From Proteles cristata cristata (lineage: Eukaryota > Chordata > Mammalia > Carnivora > Hyaenidae): a stretch of 64,000 nucleotides of DNA. Under the pieces are notes generated by a model. It was not told the origin of the DNA. It did not search any database and was given only the letters and a program-made list of their open reading frames with translations. The position numbers and the translations under genes were made by a program. The stretch covers positions 62,001 to 126,000 of the forward strand of contig JAESUZ010004802.1 of the NCBI GenBank assembly GCA_017311185.1. Direction: 5' to 3'. Shown in pieces: positions 32,760 to 42,974 of the stretch (the first letter of the stretch is position 1; each line of letters starts with the position of its first letter).

Positions 32760-33440
32760 TGGCTTGAAAAAGCCTCACTGGCAAGGTGACATTTGAATAA
32801 AGATATGCAGGAGATGAGATGAGCCAGGTAGAAATCTGAGGGAAGAGGATTCAGGCAGAGAGGAGAAAGGACAAGACTATGTGATTTGGGGAGTAAGGAG
32901 CCACGTGTGGCCGGAGTGGAGGCAGGGAGCAGTGGTAGAGTTCAGACTTGTGAGTGGCTGGGTCATGTGGGGCTTTGTGGTTCATTTGAAGAAATTTAGC
33001 TTTCATGCTGAGTGAGATGGGGCACTCTCAGAGGGTTTGGAGCAGAGGAGTGACATGATCTACTTTATATATTGACAAGATCTTTCTGAAGCTTGTCGAA
33101 AATTTCTCAAAGGGGAACAAGCTAGAATCGGGGAGAATGGAGGAATCATGGTAGGAAGGACAAGGATTTGAATCGGTGTGAGTGGCAAGAAGTGTAAGAT
33201 TTGGTTGTTTTGTTGAAGTACAGCCAACAAAATTTCCTGATGGGCTGGATGGGGATATGGGAGCACCAGGGATGGGGAACCAGAGACTAGGAGTCCAGCG
33301 GGACATGTTCAGTTTGGAATATCTTTGATATATACAAGGGGAGATGTTGCAGAGGCAGTTTGATGGATAAGCCTAAAGCTCAAGATAGAGGTCCAGTCTG
33401 GAGATACAAACTTGTGAGAGACTGCATGAGCTCAGTAAAG
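32760..33440 (-). mobile_element. LINE-2 copy, antisense
   Basis: 'gcctcactggcaaggtgacatttgaataaagatatgcagg', 'gtcatgtggggctttgtgg', 'gtttggagcagaggagtgacatgatctactttat', 'aacaaaatttcctgatgggctggatggggatatggg', 'gatagaggtccagtctggagatacaaacttg'. It overlaps in consensus with the L2 at 31045, so it is a separate copy. It covers more 5' parts of L2 than most fragments here. Confidence 0.88.
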
Positions 33441-33651
33441 GAGTGAGGATATATATATTAAAGAGAGCTTTAAAGCTGGGCTTAGAGGTCTCTAGCCTTT
33501 GAATTTAATTGCCCTAATTGTGGGAGAATTAAGGCAATTGAAGGAGATAAAGGAGTGACTGAAGAAAGAAACTGCTTACTCAAAACCTCATGTTGGATTT
33601 ACATTTCTGCAAGCGTTCCATTTTTTTTCATGCAGTAAGGCCAGGGATCTA
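33441..33651. other. Unique noncoding DNA
   Basis: Nothing recognised. Confidence 0.4.
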
Positions 33652-33766
33652 CCCATCCACCCATCTGTCCATTCATCCTTCCACCCACCCATCCATCCCT
33701 CCATCCATCCATCCATCCATCCCTCCATCCATCCATCCATCCATCCATCCATCCATCCATCCATCC
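33652..33766. repeat. (ATCC)n microsatellite
   Basis: About 115 bases of ATCC-type units with CCTCC and CACCC interruptions, cleanest at 33724-33764. The open frames on both strands are repeat translations. Confidence 0.97.
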
Positions 33767-35373
33767 TACTTTTTTCTTTCATGATATATGAGAAAAAGTG
33801 TGCAGCATTTACAAAACAGAGATTCTCAAATGAACTTTTCTCTATTCACCTAGCCACCTAGCTTCCTTGGTCTCAATCTCCCCTTTAAGCAACTGAGAGA
33901 ATTGTCTAAAATGTCAGTTTTTCAGTTTTAGACATTTGTAGAGATGTTGAAAAGCATGCCTAGTCTCTATGGTTTCAGGGCCATCAGAAAATTTGAGGGT
34001 ACTTTTCTGAGTTTTCTAACACAGATCCAACTGGATAAATATGGCAAGAATTGCCCTTAGCTTCTTACTGCTTTATTTCTGGTTGTGCATGAAAGGGCAT
34101 ACATACAAAATAATATGAATCCTCTGAGTCCACTGTCTTGAGGTTCCCAAGTCCATTTTCATCCAAATTCCTTGAGCTTCTCTCTGCTCTGAGGATGACT
34201 TTGCTATATTGAGGTGCTGACACGCAAATGTTGGAAGGTTTGCTGAACAGGCAGTTTGAGGAGCAGAATGTCACATTGTCCAGGGGCAGAGCACAGGCAG
34301 TTCTCATTGGGACCACTTGCTGATGGATGTTCGCCAGTTGGCTCATCTCTTCTTGTGATATTGTTATTTTAGAGACAAGAAGAGACCAACAGGTTTAAAA
34401 AATATATATCTCAGAAGTCATCTTTGTCATCAGCCAAGTTGCAACAGCCCTTATCCATATGCATGGTAAAATACTAACTTGTGTATAAGTTCGACCTCCT
34501 AGTGTCTCTTTTGGACAACACAAGCTGGTTCTTCCCCAGACATACACCAAAGACCCTTATCCCTGCCCTGCCCCAAACAGCTGACCACATTTAAAGCTTA
34601 GAACTTGGATTTGGGTTTTTTTTCTTGGAATCTTCTTATCATTCCAAGTTCACTCAGTGATTAAGAATCATATTGTCTTTATGTGAACTGCTCTCTACCT
34701 TTCAAGTCAATTACTTCTTGCTAGTGTAAGTTATTACCATTGGTGACCACACCCAACATCTGGATATATCAATCTTAGCTTGGGTCACCTTGATGGCTCC
34801 AGTTTTTGGTAATGTGTTTGAAGCTTTGGCATGGACTAGGGAAGGCGTGCCTAAACATTGGCCATTGGCTTCCAGGCAGATACTGGGCCTCTGGCCATGA
34901 ACATCTTTATTTATGATCTTCCTTTACTCTCTCAGGCAAAGCAGTTGTCATAATAGAGTAGGTGCAATTTGTTTTGGTCTTGGCAAGACACTGCCCCCCT
35001 TCCCCAGGCTTTCATCTTCTTCCTCCCTCTTTCTTTGACATTATTTGTCAAATGATCCAAAGGTAATTTTTAATACCTTTACATCACATTGGAGCTAAGT
35101 TCTGCTGGATTATTAATGATTAAATATCTTCTAGTCATCCACCTGCACAGTGTAACAAATTATCCCAAAAAGGAGATTAATTCCATTACAATTTTGAATA
35201 AGAAAATGACAAGAGAATGTCCTCCAGTCTTTAGAACTGAACAGTTGCTCCAAAAAAGTCTCATATATCTGGAAAGTTGTTGGTTTTATAAAATACTTGA
35301 ATCTGTCCTTCAAAGGTCATTTAGCAGGTATTTATTGAGGTCTTGTTGGATATTAGCCTGGTGTGGGGTACTG
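33767..35373. other. Unique noncoding DNA
   Basis: About 1.6 kb in which I recognise no repeat. Open frames at 34065-34346 (-), 35089-35376 (+) and 35131-35313 (-) overlap or lack motifs. No credible exon or RNA. Confidence 0.4.
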
Positions 35374-35560
35374 TAAAACCTGGTTAATTCTCAGAACCAC
35401 ATGGGGAACTTTGTAGAAATGTTTACCTCAGACTTACTGAATCAGGGCTTTCATAAGTGGAGCCCAGAAATAGGTATTTTTGGAAGGCTCTCCAAGTAAT
35501 TCTGATGCAGCCAGTCTATAAAACTGTTTTGGAGTCTCTGCCACAAAGGATGTAAGAGGA
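35374..35560 (+). mobile_element. MER5-like DNA transposon fragment
   Basis: 'tctcagaaccacatggggaac', 'cttactgaatcaggg', 'gtggagcccagaaataggtatttttggaaggctctccaagtaattctgatgcagcc' follows MER5A/B order (hAT-Charlie). The terminal inverted repeats are decayed. Confidence 0.7.
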
Positions 35561-35702
35561 AGGGAGGCAGACTTCTGGCCTAAAAAGAGGGTTTATATCT
35601 CATAGGGTTCTGGGATTTACCCAGGATGCATTATCAAATAATGAAAGCCATTTATGGTTTAGGATGAATGAGTTTGCTTCTCAAAAAGATAATAAAAGTG
35701 TT

Positions 35703-35920
35703 GGGGCGCCTGGGTGGCTTAGTCGGGTAAGTGTCCGACTTTCGCTTAGGTCATGATCTCGCGGTTCGTGGGTTCGAGCCCCGCGTCGGGCTCTGTGCTG
35801 ACTGCCAGCTCAGAGCCTGGGGCCTGTTTCAGTCTGTCACTCCCTCTCTCCTGACCCTCCCCTGCTCACGCTGTCTCTCTCTCTCTCTTAGAAATAAATA
35901 AAACATTAAAAAAATACTTT
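35703..35920 (+). mobile_element. CAN SINE, youngest copy, sense
   Basis: Complete young felid-type SINE: TTGGGGCGCC head, A box TGGCTTAGTCGGG, B box GGTTCGAGCCCC, the diagnostic CTGACTGCCAGCTCAGAGCC, CT block and A tail. It has a perfect 20-bp target-site duplication, AAAAAGATAATAAAAGTGTT, at 35683-35702 and 35921-35940. Identical duplication arms indicate very recent insertion. Confidence 0.98.
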
Positions 35921-35940
35921 AAAAAGATAATAAAAGTGTT

Positions 35941-36127
35941 TTGTAAACTGTGAGTCACTATTAGAAACAGACAGTTCAGAAGGGAGAAAACTTGGGATGG
36001 TTTCATGGGGACATAGGTAAAAAATAAAACTGCCATTGAACAGAAGTGAGGTGATAAGTAGATAAACTTTAGATCATCCAAGTGCACGAGGAATGGAGAT
36101 CCTGATCAGTTGATCGATCTATCTATC

Positions 36128-36164
<37 letters not shown>

Positions 36165-36249
36165 CCATCTATTGACTTTTATGTCAATCTAATGTAATCT
36201 ATTTGGTTTTAATTTTATTACTAATGGGCTTTTTTGCACACATGAGGTG
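35941..36249. other. Unique DNA around a TCTA repeat
   Basis: Nothing recognised apart from the microsatellite at 36115-36172. Confidence 0.4.
36115..36172. repeat. (TCTA)n microsatellite
   Basis: Twelve to thirteen units, interrupted once by CATC near each end. Confidence 0.97.
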
Positions 36250-36418
36250 AACAAGGGTCAGGCATTCTGTTTGAATCCTAGCTCTGTTTTCCCTGTTTTC
36301 TGACTTTCTGAATAAGTCTTCCCATCCCTCTAGGTCTCAGTTTTCCCATCTGTGAAAGAGAAGATTAGATCTGATGACCTCTGAGGTCACTTCCCACCCT
36401 AACATTCTATGAAAATAT
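36250..36418 (+). mobile_element. MIR/MIR3 SINE
   Basis: 'tttgaatcctagctctg', 'tctaggtctcagttttcccatctgtgaaagag', then the MIR3-like end 'gatgacctctgaggtcacttcccaccctaacattctatg'. Confidence 0.85.
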
Positions 36419-37204
36419 GAATCCACTTTCCTGCCTTAACAACAGTGTAGTGGCCATAGTGGAATCTTTCTTTTCACACGAAGGATCCAGAAAGACCTTG
36501 AGTCCTCATCCTGAATGTTAGTTAGCTCCCATTTATTGAAAATCAAGGTGGGAAAAATATGTGATAATTGGCTGAATGTTAATTGAGCACTGAACAGTCT
36601 ATGTAAGTTTATTTGTTCTAAAAAGACTAAATGTTATCTCTGAGCTCATTTTGTATCATCTGCATCTTTCTCTCAAGCGGGTAACAAGAGCAAAAATACT
36701 AATATCTTGAGCAATTATAGTGAATGGATGTTATACTTAATTTGTAAGGTATTCTACTCATTATTATCCACAGTAAGGGAGAGAGCAGTGTCATTTACAA
36801 ATAAGAGCTTACTGAGCACCTATTATTGGGCAAGTCTCATGCTAATTCATATTCATTTGTGTACCCCAAATTGGAATGCTCTGGAAATTTGTTTGTCGCA
36901 ATCATGCTTTTGTCATTATGTCAAATAGGCAAGTGGTAAGAACCATCTGTGTTCCCTGAGCCACCCAGTGTTATGGCATTGGGTTTGTAGTGGTAAGGGG
37001 GCTTTAGGATGTGTGTTGGGCCATTTTCTTTAGTGTCTTCCATGTGGGCTATTCCCAGGAGCTCATTTATGCCTTTGGTCTAGCTACCCATACAGGAGAA
37101 GGGATCCTTTTTGCCTAGCTGAACCCAGCTACTCCTTATCACTTAAAATCTGTACCTTTAAGAGTTTCCGTGGCTCATTTCATCCCCCTTGTCTCAGATC
37201 CAAC
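36419..37204. other. Mostly unique DNA
   Basis: A possible small MIR tail is seen at 36810-36840 ('cttactgagcacctattattgggcaagtctcatgc'). Nothing else is recognised. Confidence 0.35.
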
Positions 37205-37445
37205 TGAACTTTCTGCTATTTACTGAGCACATAGTGGTTGTCAAGCACCATGTGCTTAACACTCATCTCTATAATATTACTTTACCTCTCATGGAAGCAA
37301 TGGGATGTTATTCACGTTTTCCAGAAAAGAAAATTTAGAGACACTAATCCATTTTTCTAGGATCCCATAATTGTCCGGAGGTGGAGACAGGAATGAAACT
37401 CAGGTCACTGGGAGTTTTGACCCCTTCACTCTCCTGCCATCTCTT
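37205..37445 (-). mobile_element. MIR SINE, antisense
   Basis: 'tatttactgagcacatagtggttgtcaagcaccatgtgcttaacac', 'ggaggtggagacaggaatgaaactcaggtcactgg', 'ccccttcactctcctgcc'. Diverged but near full length. Confidence 0.82.
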
Positions 37446-38030
37446 AACTGGACCCTCATTTTCCCAATAACTTCATGTGTCTTGAGTTTATATTGAACCT
37501 GATCCTTAGAAATCTGGCATACATGAGAGTCACCACTCATATTTGTCTGTCTTACAGTTCTGAGTCCGTGTTGGTCCAGTCCCTTTCTTAGCAGACATTT
37601 GCAGCATTAAATGAAAGTGGTACATTTCACCCTCCCAGCTGGTGCCTGGCCTTGAGGGCTGGGAGGGGAATGTGTGGAGGTCTTCTGAAGCCCATGCCCT
37701 GCCTCTCTCCTACCATAATTATTGGAGAATTGGCCTCAGGCATCCATTGATAAGAGGCCTGGGAACCAAAGTACCAGCTCCTGAAAAAAGAGAAATTAAG
37801 GACCTGTCCCTTAATAGGAAGCAAATTATTGCTGTCTTTGTGTGGGTGGAGGGTGGAGTGGAGAAGGGGGTGATCATTTCTTTGAGTAAGAAATAAGACA
37901 TCAGAGCTTACCTGAAAAATTATCTCTATTTTTCCTATAGAATTAATCTAATCATCTAAAGAAAATTTTACTTATTGGGGACAAATTATTCTAATGGTTC
38001 AATAATGTCTCCTTTTCTCTTTTTTTCCAG
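37446..38030. other. Unique noncoding DNA
   Basis: Nothing recognised. It ends in a long polypyrimidine run with CAG (TTTTCTCTTTTTTTCCAG, 38013-38030), a strong splice-acceptor look-alike. Confidence 0.4.
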
Positions 38031-38580
38031 ATAAAAGAAAGACAACCTTACTATGGAGAGGAAATTAGCTGCAGATATTAGAAGGCGAGTATAGCTTCTT
38101 TGAGCCATGAGCTTTCTAGCAGATATTTATGATTTGATCCTATGCAAATGTGAAACGTCTGTGGACAGGCTGCTTTAAAGATCACTGCTATCCCAGCAAC
38201 TGCAAAAATGTTGAAGAACAGCACCTTAAATATTTTGTGCTTGATGTTAAGTTACTGCTAATTTTTTGGATCTGGGGAAGTTCCATTTCCAGAAATCAGA
38301 TACAGTATTATAAGAACACAAGGGAATCATTTCTGGCACTATTTGTATAAATCTAAGGAATTATTGCAAATGCAAATTAAAAACTGCCTCCTTAGAGTTT
38401 GCTTGATTGTGTTCACAAAGAAGCAACCACCTCAAACCTGCTAGGTTTTTCCTTGTTTTGTGTTTGTCATAGAAACAAATACTAGACCGATTGTGCACCA
38501 GTAGCCTGAAAAATGCACTGGGGCTTTATTTTGCATTCAAGACAAACGATGTCTCTTTTGTTTTGCATTTAAAATAAGAA
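38031..38580. other. Candidate conserved block, possible untranslated exon
   Basis: Repeat-free AT-rich sequence directly after the acceptor-like TTTCCAG at 38030. A GT at 38086 (GCGA-GTATAG) could serve as a donor, giving a 55-base candidate exon, but the site is weak. Downstream are two perfect octamer motifs ATGCAAAT (38142-38149 and 38370-38377), 'tttgatcctatgcaaatg' and 'gcatttaaaataag'. Enhancer-like or noncoding-transcript-like; no coding evidence. Confidence 0.33.
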
Positions 38581-38969
38581 CGTTGCATCAATAACCCCGA
38601 CCTAACCTCACCCAGTACCTGCAAAGAGAGAGGGGAAGGCCAGCATAATTGAGTATGTGGCTTCACCTCTAAACAAGCCACAAGGGCAAATGTAGTTTTA
38701 CCCTTGTGAAGAGTTTCTGGAAGGAGATGGTATTTTTTTCCTTTCAGCGTGACTGCATTTCTTGGTTGCATTCTGTTGCTTCATGATGCGGGCCAACAAT
38801 TTAAAAAGTGGTCTTAAAGCCATGGTGACAGTGGGGAGGCTGTCAATAACCACAGAGAATCTTGACCTGGTACAGTAAGGCTGAGGGTGTTTCACCTCCA
38901 TGGTATCTGGTTACAGATCATCTCTTTGCACCCTGTGACAGTACTGTCTGCTAAGAAGAAAAATAGCTT
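38581..38969. other. Unique noncoding DNA
   Basis: Nothing recognised; overlapping short minus-strand frames have no motif. Confidence 0.4.
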
Positions 38970-39055
38970 GGTATCTCCTTCCAACAAGTGAGAACCTGAG
39001 GCCCAGAGAGGTGAAGACACTTACTTGCAGTTCACACAGCACATGTTGAGGGTCG
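38970..39055 (-). mobile_element. MIR SINE fragment, antisense
   Basis: 'caagtgagaacctgaggcccagagaggtgaagacacttacttgcagttcacacagcac' is reverse MIR core. Confidence 0.8.
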
Positions 39056-39269
39056 TGGGGGAGGGGCTTTCTGAATTAGTGCTGAGGTCATGTTGCTAGA
39101 GCCTCCACACCTCCACTCCACTTTGCCTGCTGCATATGGTAGTAGCTTCCCTTTACCCTCCTTTGCTTGAGGTGTGTTTTTCACTCTTCCTATCACACTC
39201 AATGACTTTGAATCTCTAGAGTGTCCTGGGTAAAACCTGAGAAAAAGTGGGATCAAGGGGTGCTGATTG
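39056..39269. other. Unique noncoding DNA
   Basis: Nothing recognised. Confidence 0.4.
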
Positions 39270-39440
39270 GGAGATATAGTGGATAGACTGGCTTTATGAT
39301 CAGGGAGAGCTAGGGTTGCCTCTTGTGTGACCTTAGGTAAGATATGTAACTTCTCTGATCTTGGCACTTTCATCATTGAAATGGAAATAATAAATGCATA
39401 TCTCAGAAGAAATAGAATGATATACATTAAGTATACAGTA
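39270..39440 (+). mobile_element. MIR SINE fragment
   Basis: 'gttgcctcttgtgtgaccttaggtaagatatgtaacttctctgatcttggcactttcatcattgaaatggaaataataaatgc' is MIR in sense. Confidence 0.82.
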
Positions 39441-39879
39441 GTCAGTCAGTTCAATACTGATTTTCTTCAGTGGCTTAATCCTAGGGACTTGGGTAAATTA
39501 TAATCACAACAAAGGCAATTTTTTGGGTGTTATTGGATACTCACATCCTATCTCATGATGGGTGGCTGCTTCTTTCCACCTCAGTTGAGACATAAAAACA
39601 GAATTTCACAATGGGGGAGATTGTTGGTGATCCTTGGTTAACCCAGCTTCAATGTGTGTATGGGCTCATTGAGGCTCAAAGATAGGAAGGGAAATACAGA
39701 ATGTATGTGAGGAGAGAAAGGAGGAGGAGACAGATGTAGTGGACAAGGTCCAGAGCCGCAGGGCACAGTGCATGAGGGGTGGGCAGTGCCTTACCTCTTC
39801 GACGGCTTTCAATGCTTGGATGATGCGTGTCTTGTTAATTGGCACAAAGGTGCCACATGAGCTGACACAGTCCTGCAGA
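39441..39879. other. Unique noncoding DNA
   Basis: Nothing recognised. Opposing open frames at 39666-39995 (-) and 39739-39981 (+) cover the same bases and lack motifs. Confidence 0.4.
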
Positions 39880-40075
39880 ATACCCTTCCCAGAGCCAGAA
39901 AATTTGGGTTGGGGTCTATGCTCTGCTATGGTGAATAATATCCCCTCTTTGGGACTCAGCTTTCTTTTTTGTAAAGTATAATATGGTTTCCTCACAGTTC
40001 ACAGAGCTGTTGAAGAATCAAATGAGTTACAGGATAGAAAAGATGCATGGTACATGGTGAAATGCTCAGACTGTC
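39880..40075 (+). mobile_element. MIR SINE
   Basis: 'gccagaaaatttgggttggggtctatgctctgctatgg', 'ctttgggactcagctttcttttttgtaaagtataatatgg', 'gaatcaaatgagttac', 'catggtacatggtgaaatgctcag'. Diverged MIR in sense. Confidence 0.78.
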
Positions 40076-40385
40076 TACAGCCAGCCTTGGAACCTTCTCT
40101 TTCTCTTTCTCTGGACTTCATTCTATCTTCCTTGAAGTCTAACCAGGTTAGACTCCTAACCTGACCTGCCTCGGTGATTCTGAAGTTGCCTTCCTTACCT
40201 CTAATATCTTAGTATTCAGGTCTGTGCTTCCCACATTTGGTGATTCCATTATTGAGGACTCTTTGGTTGCAAGTGACAGAAAACCAACTCTAGTTGACTT
40301 GAGTCGGGGGAAAAGGAGAAAACACCTATTTATTCACAAACTGAGAAGTTTGAAGGTCATGCTGGCTTAATCTCCATCCCTCAGG

Positions 40386-40613
40386 GTTTTTAAAATTTTT
40401 TTTTAATGTTTTATTTATTTCTAGGAGAGAGAGAAAGAGACAGCATAAGCAGGGGAGAGTCAGAGAGAGAGGGAGTCACAGACTCTGAAACAGGCTCCAG
40501 GCTCTGAGCTGGCAGTCAGCACAGAGCCCAACGCAGGGCTTGAACCCACGAACCGCGAGATCATGACCTAAGTGAAAGTCGGACGCTTAACCGACAAAGC
40601 CACCCAGGTGCCC
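40386..40613 (-). mobile_element. CAN SINE, young felid type, antisense
   Basis: Young type with GAGCTGGCAGTCAGCAC and an extra CT in 'cacagactctgaaacagg', shared with the copy at 50476. The 14-bp perfect target-site duplication CTCCATCCCTCAGG is at 40372-40385 and 40614-40627. Confidence 0.97.
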
Positions 40614-40808
40614 CTCCATCCCTCAGGTTTATTTTCATCTTTTATACTTTATTCTCAAGCAGGCTGTCACTCTGTGGTGGCCAAGACATGTGCCCAGTAG
40701 CCTTCAGCTTGTGTTCTATTAGCTTGGCAACCTGTTTGGGAAGAAGAGAACCTTTTACCCAGTAATTCAAGCAAAAGTTCCAGGATTTAATCTTATTGGA
40801 CCAGTGTA

Positions 40809-41267
40809 GATATCCCCTGCCGTTTGAAAGTTTGCATTATGCAACTTTGTTTTTTATAAAACACTGAAAGAAATCCAAAGAAGATTTTTGCTTTTCTAAG
40901 AAAAGGCAGAAAGTGAAAATAGTGTTCAGCATTTGTTTTTCAGCGAGCTATTATAGAGACCGCACACATCCTGAGCAGCAAAAGCTGCACCACCAAGTTC
41001 CTTCCCAGGGAACTACACTCAGTCTCTGGCCACCATAGCTTTGAGCTGTGTCTTTGACACTGGTGCTTTATCTTGGTTTATTTTGTGCATCTGTTAGCAA
41101 GACATGTCCTAAGGTTTCAGAGAAGCCTATGAGAAGTTTTTTTGGGTCTGGGAATGTTCAAAAAGTTTTCCATATGAATTAATGGTAATTGGTTCTTTGC
41201 TTTATACCATTTGAGCTTATGAAAAGTTTCATAGGAACACTCTGCTCTTGGACAGTGGGGGAACTTG
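40809..41267. mobile_element. Tigger-like nonautonomous DNA transposon
   Basis: A 459-base element between TA dinucleotides (40807-40808 and 41268-41269), the target expected for pogo/Tc1-mariner transposons. Its ends are roughly inverted: ATCCCCTGCCGTTTGAAAG on the left and, read in reverse, TTCCCCCACTGTCCAAGAG on the right. The interior ('ctgaaagaaatccaaagaagatttttgcttttctaag', 'gaactacactcagtctctggccaccatagc') matches a Tigger-type nonautonomous family. No transposase frame. Confidence 0.78.
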
Positions 41268-41410
41268 TACTGGTCACCTGTCTTGTCTGAGCCAATCACT
41301 GTGTCCAGGAAAATGGAATATGCTTTTTGACTAAAGGTGAGTGATATTTACCCTCTGGAGTAGAATTTTGGGTCATCTGTCCCTATACCACATGTACTGA
41401 GTAGTCTGTG

Positions 41411-41413
41411 TGT

Positions 41414-41478
<65 letters not shown>
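41411..41478. repeat. (GA)n microsatellite
   Basis: GA array with CAGA interruptions at both ends. Confidence 0.95.
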
Positions 41479-41479
<1 letters not shown>

Positions 41480-41692
41480 TCTTCTAAGGCTAGACATTTC
41501 CTCAAAATGCAATGTCTTTAAGTTTTAATGACCTGTTAGTCTCCAAAGGAAAATAAACTTATTGACGAAGTAAACCAATCAGAAGATAAAGGATCACCAG
41601 TGTCTAATGAGGTTTTCTCCTCACAGGTCGGTCGGCTTCACTCCTGACATACTTAGAGCTCACTCTGGCACTTGTCTTCCTTCTTCTTCCTT

Positions 41693-41915
41693 TTGTTTTT
41701 TTATAATTAAGAAAAGTAATGTTTATTTATTTTTGAGAGAGAGAGAGACAGAGCGTGGGTAGGGGGAGGGGAGAGAGAGAGACACACACACAATCCAAAA
41801 CAGGCTCCGGACTCTGGCTGTCAGAACATAGCCTGATGTGGGGCTCAAACCCATGAATCCTGAGATCATGGCCTGAGCCATCAGATGCTTAACTGCCTGA
41901 GCCACCCAGGGGCCT
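41693..41915 (-). mobile_element. CAN SINE (SINEC), antisense, older type
   Basis: 'aatgtttatttatttttgagagagagagagacagagcg' start and 'gcttaactgcctgagccacccaggggcc' end. A pyrimidine-rich target-site duplication is probable (CTTCTTCTTCCTTTT before, CCTCTTCCTCCTTTT after). Confidence 0.92.
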
Positions 41916-42239
41916 CCCTCTTCCTCCTTTTAAATTGCTCTCTTCCTGCTTTTTTGATCTCTCCTGCCTCTCTCCACCTCTCTCACAGCTTCTTCTCCTA
42001 AGGCTCCTGCAGCAGGTGACGCAGCTCACTTGGTTCCCCACAGGGCTTCTCCCTCTTCCTGGGGGAGACCAAACCCCCATGGAAATCTCTGATGTCAGTC
42101 CGAGGAAGAGTTTCCTGGCTTTCACCCACCCTCTGTCTGAGACTCTGACACTCCCTTTCTCTCCCAGGGTCCTGCTGACCTCAACCTTAGAAACCTTTTC
42201 TTTGCTCATCACTTTTTCCCAGTTACTACCTGAATATTC
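41916..42239. other. Unassigned DNA upstream of an L2
   Basis: Opposing open frames at 41889-42266 (-) and 41935-42324 (+) cover this stretch. Neither has a recognisable motif, and both run into repeats. Some of it may be the more 5' part of the L2 that follows. Confidence 0.35.
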
Positions 42240-42870
42240 TATTCCCCTTACAGAAAAAGTTTTCAAAACAGTTATTCATAATTGCCATCATTTCTTTCTT
42301 TCCTACTTCTTATTCTCTCTCTAACCCATGAGTGCTCAAAATTCCACCCCCACCATTCTATGGAAACAATTCTTGTCAAAGTTACCAACAAGTTCATGTT
42401 TTCTAAGCCAGTGTTTGCCTCTTCATGCCACCTAACCCAGCCTCTCCTTAAAATACCATTGATAATTAGAGGGATACAATTGACTTCTCTATCCTTCTTA
42501 AAACAGTTGGCTCCCTGGTATGCCTTTGACCTTACTTGCTATTTTCCCTTAGTCTATCTGGCTGGCGCTTTGCATTGGAAAACTCCAAAGGTCAGTCCGT
42601 GACTGTCTTCTCTACATAAGTACTTCTCCCTGTATGTTCTTATTAATAACTATATGCTATGACTCCCAAATATCTGTCTTAATCCTAGAATTCTCCCGAT
42701 GAAATTCACATTTGTATATCTGAACACTTTATTTATATCTCTACATGGAGGTCTAACAGCCACTTCCTGACTTACTTCTTCTGAGTCTTCTCACATTAGT
42801 AAAGGGCATGGATATTCACCAATTTAATCTAGCCTCAAATCTAGATATCATTCAAAATTCTTTTTCCTCC
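42240..42870 (+). mobile_element. LINE-2 internal/3' ORF region
   Basis: 'cagaaaaagttttcaaaacagttattcataattgccatcatttc', 'aacaattcttgtcaaagttaccaacaagttcatg', 'gactgtcttctctacataagtacttctccctg', 'tgctatgactcccaaatatctgtcttaatcc', 'atctctacatggaggtctaacagccacttcctgac'. This is the L2 reverse-transcriptase C-terminal and post-RT coding region, upstream of what the other L2 copies here retain. Decayed. Confidence 0.85.
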
Positions 42871-42917
42871 ACCCTGTTTTTGACAACCCCGTGCACCAGC
42901 ACACTGTAACAAATACT

Positions 42918-42974
42918 TAAAAATGTGGAAGTGGCTTTGGAATTAAGTACTGGACAGAACCTGGAGAAGTGTTC
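42918..42974 (+). mobile_element. MaLR internal sequence, left fragment
   Basis: 'aaatgtggaagtggctttggaattaag...ggacagaacctggag' matches the internal region of MaLR (MST/THE1/MLT1) elements. The continuation appears at 50741, beyond the L1 nest. It carries no coding capacity that I can see. Confidence 0.72.

Larger units (their letters stand above)
40240..41370 (+). mobile_element. Old LTR-like repeat, split by two insertions
   Basis: 'tgaggactctttggttgcaagtgacagaaaaccaactctagttgac', 'caggctgtcactctgtggtggccaagac', 'agttccaggatttaatcttattggaccagtgta' and, after the inserted Tigger, 'tggtcacctgtcttgtctgagccaatcactgtgtccaggaaaatggaatatgc'. I recognise it as a common mammalian interspersed repeat but cannot name the family. 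A SINE (40386-40613) and a Tigger-like element (40809-41267) are nested in it. Confidence 0.6.

Noticed and set aside
33652..33766. Regularly spaced tandem repeats as a possible CRISPR array
   Set aside because: Units are 4 bases with no spacers. It is a microsatellite in a mammalian context.
35703..35800. tRNA-like sequence in the SINE heads
   Set aside because: A and B boxes are present, but these are SINE heads, followed by the SINE body and tail. They are not functional tRNA genes.
36955..36985. GAGCCACCCAG as a SINE end
   Set aside because: No SINE body follows or precedes it; the match is chance.
39032..39427. A 131-codon minus-strand open frame
   Set aside because: It spans two MIR relics and unique DNA and has no recognisable motif.
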